From the NCBI GenBank assembly GCA_964584495.1, contig CAZPAH010000049.1:1-18780 (forward strand): a stretch of 18,780 nucleotides of DNA, given 5' to 3'. Within the stretch, counting starts at the first letter, position 1. Each line of letters opens with the position of its first letter. This document shows, one piece after another, positions 15,063 through 18,780 of the stretch. Under the pieces are notes generated by a model. That model had not been told where the DNA came from. It did no database searches and saw only the letters and a list, made by a program, of their open reading frames with translations. The stretch is from CAZPAH01 sp964584495. GTDB taxonomy: Bacteria; Krumholzibacteriota; Krumholzibacteriia; Krumholzibacteriales; Krumholzibacteriaceae. The position numbers and the translations under genes are program-made.

Positions 15063-16528
15063 CCTAGTACACTCCTGACATAATCCATCCTATTGAGAAG
15101 CTCGGAAGCCGCAGAGTCGAGAATCCCGGTCACGAGCCCGGGATAGATACCGACCAAAACGATAAGAAGCACAAAAATAAACATGGGAATTATCGCGGCA
15201 GCGGGAGCGTAGTTTCTTTCGAGGCTTCCACTCTCCCGTTTGAAGTAGAGCACCTGTACGACACGGAAAAAATAGGCGCCCTCGATTACCGTTCCCAGCA
15301 GTATAACGCCGATCAGCACCTTGAATATCGCCGCCTCGTTGGCTATAGCCGCCCTCACGATTAAAAACTTGCTTGGAAATCCCACGAAGGGCGGCAAGCC
15401 GACAATGGAAAAAGCGCCTATCGTGAAAGCCAGCGAAGTCAAGGGCATCCGCGTTCCCATGCCCTCGAACGAAGATATCTCCATCGAGCCGCTTCGGTAA
15501 ATCATGTAGCCGGCGGCCAGAAACAGCAAGCCCTTGCTCAGGGTGTGGCTTATCAGCTGGAACAATCCGCCCGCCACACCATATGAGGTCGCCATGGTCA
15601 TGGCGAACAGTATCAAACCGATCTGCCCGATACTGGAATAGGCCAGCATTCTCTTGATGTTATTCTGGCTGAATGCGCACATCTCCCCAACCAGGAGGGT
15701 CAACGCTCCAAGAAATGCGAAAAACATGAAGATGCTCGTAACTCCGAATATTGTGAAAAGAATCCTTATTACAGCATAAAGGCCCACCTCTATGGCAATG
15801 CCGGAAAGTATCGCACTGATCGATGATGGCGCGGAAGAATGGGCGTCGGGCAACCAGGCGTTGAGCGGAAAAATCGCCGCCTCGACCCCCAGACCGGTAA
15901 CCATCAGGGTCATCGGCACGAATATGGAGATAGGACTCGACGATTGGATATTCCTTGCGAGATCGGCCATATTGAGCGTCCCGAAAAGCCCGTAAAGCAG
16001 CCCGATACCGATAAGAAGCAAACTCGACCCCACCGATCCCTGGATCAGGTATTTCACCGCTGATTCCACGCCGCCCCTATCGCCGACGTACGCTACCAGG
16101 GCGTATGAGGAGATGCAGAGGATCTCGAAGAAGACGAACAGGTTGAATATGTCCCCGGTCAGCACGACACCCGTGGCGCCGGTCAAGAGCAGCAGGTATA
16201 GCATGTGGTATTTCTCTTCCGGACCATCCTTGACGTACACCAGGGAATAGATCGCCACCAGGAGGCCGGCAAGTGCGATGAGGGCCGAGAACAGAACACC
16301 TACCGGTCCCGCGACCAGGTTGATGCAGAAGGGCGGCGGAAAGCCGCCTATGTCGACTACGATCGGCTGCCTCAACGCGAAGGGGATTAGCATCAATGCC
16401 ACAACGAGGTTGAAAACGAATGCCAGAATCGGAATATATTTAACGATCTTCCTTGAAATAAGCATGAACAGAGGCACGGTGAACGCGAGTCCTATAGGTA
16501 CCGCAATCAAGAGAGCGGGGCTCACCAT
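15059..16528 (-). CDS. mbxH: Antiporter-like subunit H (MrpD/MbhH family)
   Basis: This 489-residue protein has about 14 membrane helices and the family core. Glu135 lies in FVFFEILCISSYALVAY; His328 and Lys332 lie in ISHTLSKGLLFLAAG; Lys387 lies in FVGFPSKFLIVRAA. At the two classical lysine positions of the half-channel connection it has glutamate instead: Glu215 in GVEAAIFPLNAWLPDAHS and Glu247 in GIAIEVGLY. The downstream paralogue keeps lysine at both. In Mrp and complex I these lysines relay protons, so this subunit may conduct a different ion or act differently, unless the change is normal for the MbhH clade. The start overlaps the NuoK-like gene by seven bases and the end overlaps H' by four, so the three are translationally linked. 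Confidence 0.92.
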   Translation of the reverse strand: MVSPALLIAVPIGLAFTVPLFMLISRKIVKYIPILAFVFNLVVALMLIPFALRQPIVVDIGGFPPPFCINLVAGPVGVLFSALIALAGLLVAIYSLVYVKDGPEEKYHMLYLLLLTGATGVVLTGDIFNLFVFFEILCISSYALVAYVGDRGGVESAVKYLIQGSVGSSLLLIGIGLLYGLFGTLNMADLARNIQSSSPISIFVPMTLMVTGLGVEAAIFPLNAWLPDAHSSAPSSISAILSGIAIEVGLYAVIRILFTIFGVTSIFMFFAFLGALTLLVGEMCAFSQNNIKRMLAYSSIGQIGLILFAMTMATSYGVAGGLFQLISHTLSKGLLFLAAGYMIYRSGSMEISSFEGMGTRMPLTSLAFTIGAFSIVGLPPFVGFPSKFLIVRAAIANEAAIFKVLIGVILLGTVIEGAYFFRVVQVLYFKRESGSLERNYAPAAAIIPMFIFVLLIVLVGIYPGLVTGILDSAASELLNRMDYVRSVLG

Positions 16529-16899
16529 CGCTGCTCCTTTATTCGCCGTAAATCCAGCAGGCCGTAGTGATGATACAGCCTGATAGCCAGTGATAGGGCC
16601 AGTGCCAAGACCGCCACACCAATAACGATCGCCGTCAGAACCAGAGCCTGCGGGACGGGGTCGACCATTTGTTTCGGCTCGACCGAGGATTCCGAAAAAA
16701 TAGGAGCCGTCCCCTTGCTTATATAACCGACGGAGACCAGGAACAGGTTGACTCCGGTCTCCATGATACTGAGACCGATGATCACCTTAATAAGGTTGTG
16801 CTTCACCAGCATGATGAACAGACCAATAAATATCAGGCCGAAGGCGCCGATGTAATACACGTAGCTCTGCAGAAAGTCAGTCACACTGGAAAAGTCCAT
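16522..16899 (-). CDS. mbxG: Subunit G (MrpC/MnhC/NuoK-like)
   Basis: The frame extends to 16926, but the ATG at 16899 is preferred because AGGAG lies six bases upstream, inside the longer frame, and because it gives the usual short N-terminus before the first helix. The 125-residue product has three membrane helices. The middle one carries the NuoK/MrpC signature (GLFIMLVKHNLIKVIIGLSIMETGVNLFLVS; the buried Glu is in SIMETG), and the third follows PVPQALVLTAIVIGVAVLALALSL, the TAIVIG motif shared by all family members. NuoK/MrpC proteins form part of the proton or sodium path next to the antiporter subunit. The gene sits between the MnhB-type gene and subunit H exactly as in Mrp, Mbh and Mbx clusters, after a 66-base gap. 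Confidence 0.93.
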   Translation of the reverse strand: MDFSSVTDFLQSYVYYIGAFGLIFIGLFIMLVKHNLIKVIIGLSIMETGVNLFLVSVGYISKGTAPIFSESSVEPKQMVDPVPQALVLTAIVIGVAVLALALSLAIRLYHHYGLLDLRRIKEQRW

Positions 16900-16965
16900 G
16901 GCTCTCTCCTGCCGACCCGTCGACAATCATCGTTCGATATCCCTTGAATGGCGCTTCGTCGCGAT

Positions 16966-17652
16966 TCACTCACTTTCCTCCACCAGGTTATCGATCACTC
17001 CGGACAACTCGGAGCCCACCTTGAACCCAATTGCTATATAGATGATCGGAATAACGCCCGCGCTGAACAACGTGTTGAGTTCCCCCTTCGGGAGAAAATT
17101 CGAGAGAAAATAGTGCCCTCCCATCGTCAATCCCATAAGGCCCATCAGCACGAACACCAATCCTCCCGATGATTCGACAGCCTGGCTACCCTTCTCGTTG
17201 ATTCTTCTTCCTCTGCATCCCATGTAAACGAGGAGAAAGGCCGAAGCGATGATCGCCCCGCCCTGGAAACCGCCGCCCGGAGTCAGATGGCCGTGGATGA
17301 AAATATATCCGCCGAAAAACAGCATCAGGGGAAACAGGAAACGGCAGCCGGCATACAACACCAGGCTCGCGGGCTCGATCTCCCCTCTTTCTCTTCTCTT
17401 CCGTGTCGACAAAACGGCGCCGACACCTATCGCTGCTACAAACAACACTGTCACTTCACCGAGGGTGTCAAAGCCCCTGTAGCCGACTACCACGGATGTA
17501 ACGATATTCGAAGCCCCTGTTTCATCCCTGCCCCTGTCGATGTAATAATCCCCCACCTCGGTCTTGTGCAGGGAAAACGGGATCTCGGCTATCGATAGAG
17601 CCAATCCGACGAAAATTATTGCCAACAAGATCAGGCTGGCGAGGCTTCTCAT
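16966..17652 (-). CDS. Fused MbhE-MnhB (MbhF) type membrane subunit
   Basis: The 228-residue product joins two units that are separate genes (mbhE, mbhF) in Mbh clusters. Residues 1 to about 88 match MbhE, the C-terminal part of MrpA: an N-terminal helix, then GASNIVTSVVVGYRGFDTLGEVTVLFVAAIGV. Residues about 96-222 match the MnhB/MrpB domain: CRFLFPLMLFFGGYIFIHGHLTPGGGFQGGAIIASAF, with the conserved GH..PGGGFQGG loop, then LGLT-type helices ending in GFKVGSELSGV. About six membrane helices are expected. This block contributes to the sodium-translocating part of Mrp-type modules. The start overlaps the MbhD-like gene by four bases. The fused E/F form agrees with Mbx/MBS operons as I recall them. 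Confidence 0.9.
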   Translation of the reverse strand: MRSLASLILLAIIFVGLALSIAEIPFSLHKTEVGDYYIDRGRDETGASNIVTSVVVGYRGFDTLGEVTVLFVAAIGVGAVLSTRKRRERGEIEPASLVLYAGCRFLFPLMLFFGGYIFIHGHLTPGGGFQGGAIIASAFLLVYMGCRGRRINEKGSQAVESSGGLVFVLMGLMGLTMGGHYFLSNFLPKGELNTLFSAGVIPIIYIAIGFKVGSELSGVIDNLVEESE

Positions 17653-17888
17653 TCCTCATACCTCTTTGTGCGCCTGATGGCGATTATAAAGACGGCGGCG
17701 ACCAATGCCGCTCCAATCGATGCCTCCGCCATGGCGACATCCGGCGCCTGTAGCAGATAGAAGAGAATCGATGCGATCAGGCTGACCATGCAGGCGACAA
17801 TAACGGCACTGATCAAGTCCTTGAAAAACAGTGCCGCCACGGCTGCCGCCAGCATCAGAAGCACCAAAAGTGTAACTAGAAAAATCAT
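17649..17888 (-). CDS. mbxD: MbhD-like small membrane subunit (DUF4040)
   Basis: The 79-residue protein has three hydrophobic segments and the DUF4040/MbhD pattern, which corresponds to a fragment of MrpA after its antiporter core: FFKDLISAVIVACMVSLIASILFYLLQAPDVAMAEASIGAALVAAVFIIAIRR. The motif APDVAMAEASIGA is the most conserved part of this family and its acidic residues line the predicted sodium route. The end overlaps the E/F gene by four bases and the start overlaps mrpG by four, so synthesis is coupled to both. In Mrp antiporters this unit is fused to MrpA; its existence as a separate gene points to the Mbh/Mbx type of complex rather than a free-standing Mrp antiporter. Confidence 0.92.
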   Translation of the reverse strand: MIFLVTLLVLLMLAAAVAALFFKDLISAVIVACMVSLIASILFYLLQAPDVAMAEASIGAALVAAVFIIAIRRTKRYEE

Positions 17889-18217
17889 TCCTTCTCCCCT
17901 AGTTCTTCGAAATCCCGCGTTCTGTCCACAACGCTCCTGTCACAGAGCGGTATTCCGCTTTTATTGGATGCCCTGGCGATCGCGTGGCTGGAAATTGGAT
18001 TCGTCGCAAGAATAAAGACCGCGATGATCAAGGTTTTCCAGAACCATTCCGGGCGCATGATTCCAACCCCCACAATGGTGAGAAAGGCGCCGAGGGTCGT
18101 GCATTTCGTGCCGGCCTGGATCCGGTTATAGACGTCTGGAAGCCTCAGTACGCCGAAGTTCCCCAGGAATAAAAAGACGGTTCCGATCCCGGTAACAACA
18201 ATCCCGAAGACGCCCAT
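17885..18217 (-). CDS. mbxC: MrpG/MnhG-type subunit (Mbx subunit C)
   Basis: The 110-residue product has three membrane helices and the MrpG signature FGVLRLPDVYNRIQAGTK followed by TTLGAFLTIVGVGI. The tail after the last helix (ASNKSGIPLCDRSVVDRTRD and onward) is polar and cytoplasmic. MrpG is a small subunit needed for assembly and sodium/proton exchange in Mrp antiporters, and it is called subunit C in Mbh and Mbx complexes. The ATG at 18217 follows directly on the stop of mrpF with no spacer, and its end overlaps the MbhD-like gene by four bases. Assignment is firm from the LPDVY motif and gene order. Confidence 0.95.
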   Translation of the reverse strand: MGVFGIVVTGIGTVFLFLGNFGVLRLPDVYNRIQAGTKCTTLGAFLTIVGVGIMRPEWFWKTLIIAVFILATNPISSHAIARASNKSGIPLCDRSVVDRTRDFEELGEKE

Positions 18218-18478
18218 CTAAATTCCCCTTTCCAGGAATCTGGCAAGAACCACCAATCCGACGAAAGCCAACATGGAATAGACCAATGCAACGTCCAGGT
18301 AAACGTACCTGTCGAACACAAAACCCAACAGCACAAGCAGGGCGACAACGGTCGTCGTGATCGTATCCACAGCCACGGCTCGATCGGAGGCAGTGGGACC
18401 TTTCAATAACCGCAAAAAGCAGACGAATATGCCCAATACTATGACAAACATGAATATGGAAATGATCGTTTCGTTCAT
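18218..18478 (-). CDS. mbxB: MrpF/MnhF-type subunit (Mbx subunit B)
   Basis: The 86-residue product has three membrane helices. Between the first and second is the family motif LRLLKGPTASDRAVAVDTI, where Arg, Gly-Pro and the two Asp residues are conserved in MrpF; near the end is VYLDVALVYSMLAFVGLVVLARFLE, also typical. MrpF works with MrpE, MrpG and MrpB in the sodium-handling half of Mrp-type modules. Its start overlaps the mrpE end by four bases. Its length is normal for the family. Confidence 0.95.
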   Translation of the reverse strand: MNETIISIFMFVIVLGIFVCFLRLLKGPTASDRAVAVDTITTTVVALLVLLGFVFDRYVYLDVALVYSMLAFVGLVVLARFLERGI

Positions 18479-18780
18479 GAAAATATCACCTGCAAGTATT
18501 TTTCAAACCTTCGGCCTATCTCCTCGGTCGCCTCGCCCGTCTCCTCGGAACGGACATTGATCCAGTGAATGAGGAGCGTGTCGCCTTTGATATCAAGGGT
18601 AAAGGTCCCGGGGGTCAAGGTAATCGAATTCGCCAGGATCATCTTGGCGATGTCCTGCTTCAACGCCGTTTTGATCATTACGATCCCGGGCTTGATCGGC
18701 ATCTTGGGGTGAATGATCCTGTAGGCCACATCGATATTAGCCAGCACGATTTCCTTTAATAGCACCACGACGTAGATAAC
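18475..18780 (-). CDS. mbxA: MrpE/MnhE-type subunit (Mbx subunit A), 5' end missing at window edge
   Basis: The frame is open to the last base of the window, so this is the C-terminal 101 residues of a protein usually about 160 long. A GTG at 18768 could be read as a start but is internal to the family match. The visible part begins inside a membrane helix (VIYVVVLLKEIVLANIDVAY), followed by KPGIVMIKTALKQDIAKMILANSITLTPGTFTLDI and LLIHWINV, the conserved cytoplasmic MrpE domain with its NSITLTPGT motif. MrpE is the peripheral membrane subunit that starts the A-B-C (E-F-G) block in Mbh/Mbx operons, so this is probably the first gene of the operon; its promoter lies outside the window. Confidence 0.93.
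   Translation of the reverse strand, partial: VIYVVVLLKEIVLANIDVAYRIIHPKMPIKPGIVMIKTALKQDIAKMILANSITLTPGTFTLDIKGDTLLIHWINVRSEETGEATEEIGRRFEKYLQVIFS

Noticed and set aside
8129..18780. Reading the cluster as a NiFe hydrogenase (Mbh or hydrogenase-4)
   Set aside because: The large subunit has neither CxxC pair, the antiporter H gene is duplicated, and no maturation genes are in the window.
16522..18780. Reading the right part as a free-standing Mrp Na+/H+ antiporter
   Set aside because: MbhD- and MbhE-type units are separate from any MrpA, and the genes continue with overlapping junctions into NuoH, B, C, D and I-like subunits.

Overview
The window looks like a piece of a Gram-negative (diderm) bacterial chromosome of moderate to high GC, probably from an anaerobic or facultative lineage. 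Signal peptides, a predicted outer-membrane barrel and a LolA-like periplasmic protein show an outer membrane. A large energy-converting complex of the Mbh/Mrp/Mbx type suggests low-potential, ferredoxin- or NAD(P)H-linked metabolism. I cannot name the taxon from the sequence. Every gene I can support lies on the minus strand, so transcription runs from high to low coordinates.

Region 1 (18780 to 8129) is one tightly packed operon that enters at the right edge. In transcription order it encodes MrpE (5' end cut off by the window), MrpF, MrpG, MbhD-like (DUF4040), a fused MbhE/MnhB-type protein, a NuoK/MrpC-like protein, two large MrpD/NuoL-type antiporter proteins, then NuoH-, NuoB-, NuoC- and NuoD-like subunits, and last a NuoI-like ferredoxin fused to an NfnB/GltD-type flavoprotein. 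This is the gene order of the archaeal Mbx/MBS complex (A B C D E/F G H H' M J K L N). The differences are that the large subunit has neither hydrogenase NiFe cysteines nor the complex I quinone residues, and that subunit N carries its own FAD/NAD(P)-binding module. The likely job is to couple electron transfer between NAD(P)H or ferredoxin and an unknown acceptor (or the reverse) to Na+/H+ movement across the inner membrane. Most junctions are 4-base ATGA overlaps, so translation is probably coupled.

Region 2 (8036 to 2043) starts at a strong promoter whose -10 element lies inside a palindrome. It encodes a TetR regulator, an exported LolA-like protein, two paralogous FtsX/MacB-type ABC permeases, their ATPase, and a secreted beta-barrel-like outer-membrane protein. 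Together these look like an envelope-spanning exporter or lipid/lipoprotein transfer system under control of its own repressor.

Region 3 (1899 to 447) is a secreted S41 peptidase with its own sigma70-like promoter and a strong ribosome binding site. Region 4 (226 to 1) is a sigma70-like promoter driving the first 42 codons of a secreted protein that runs off the left edge. I see no tRNA, rRNA, CRISPR array, insertion sequence or phage gene.
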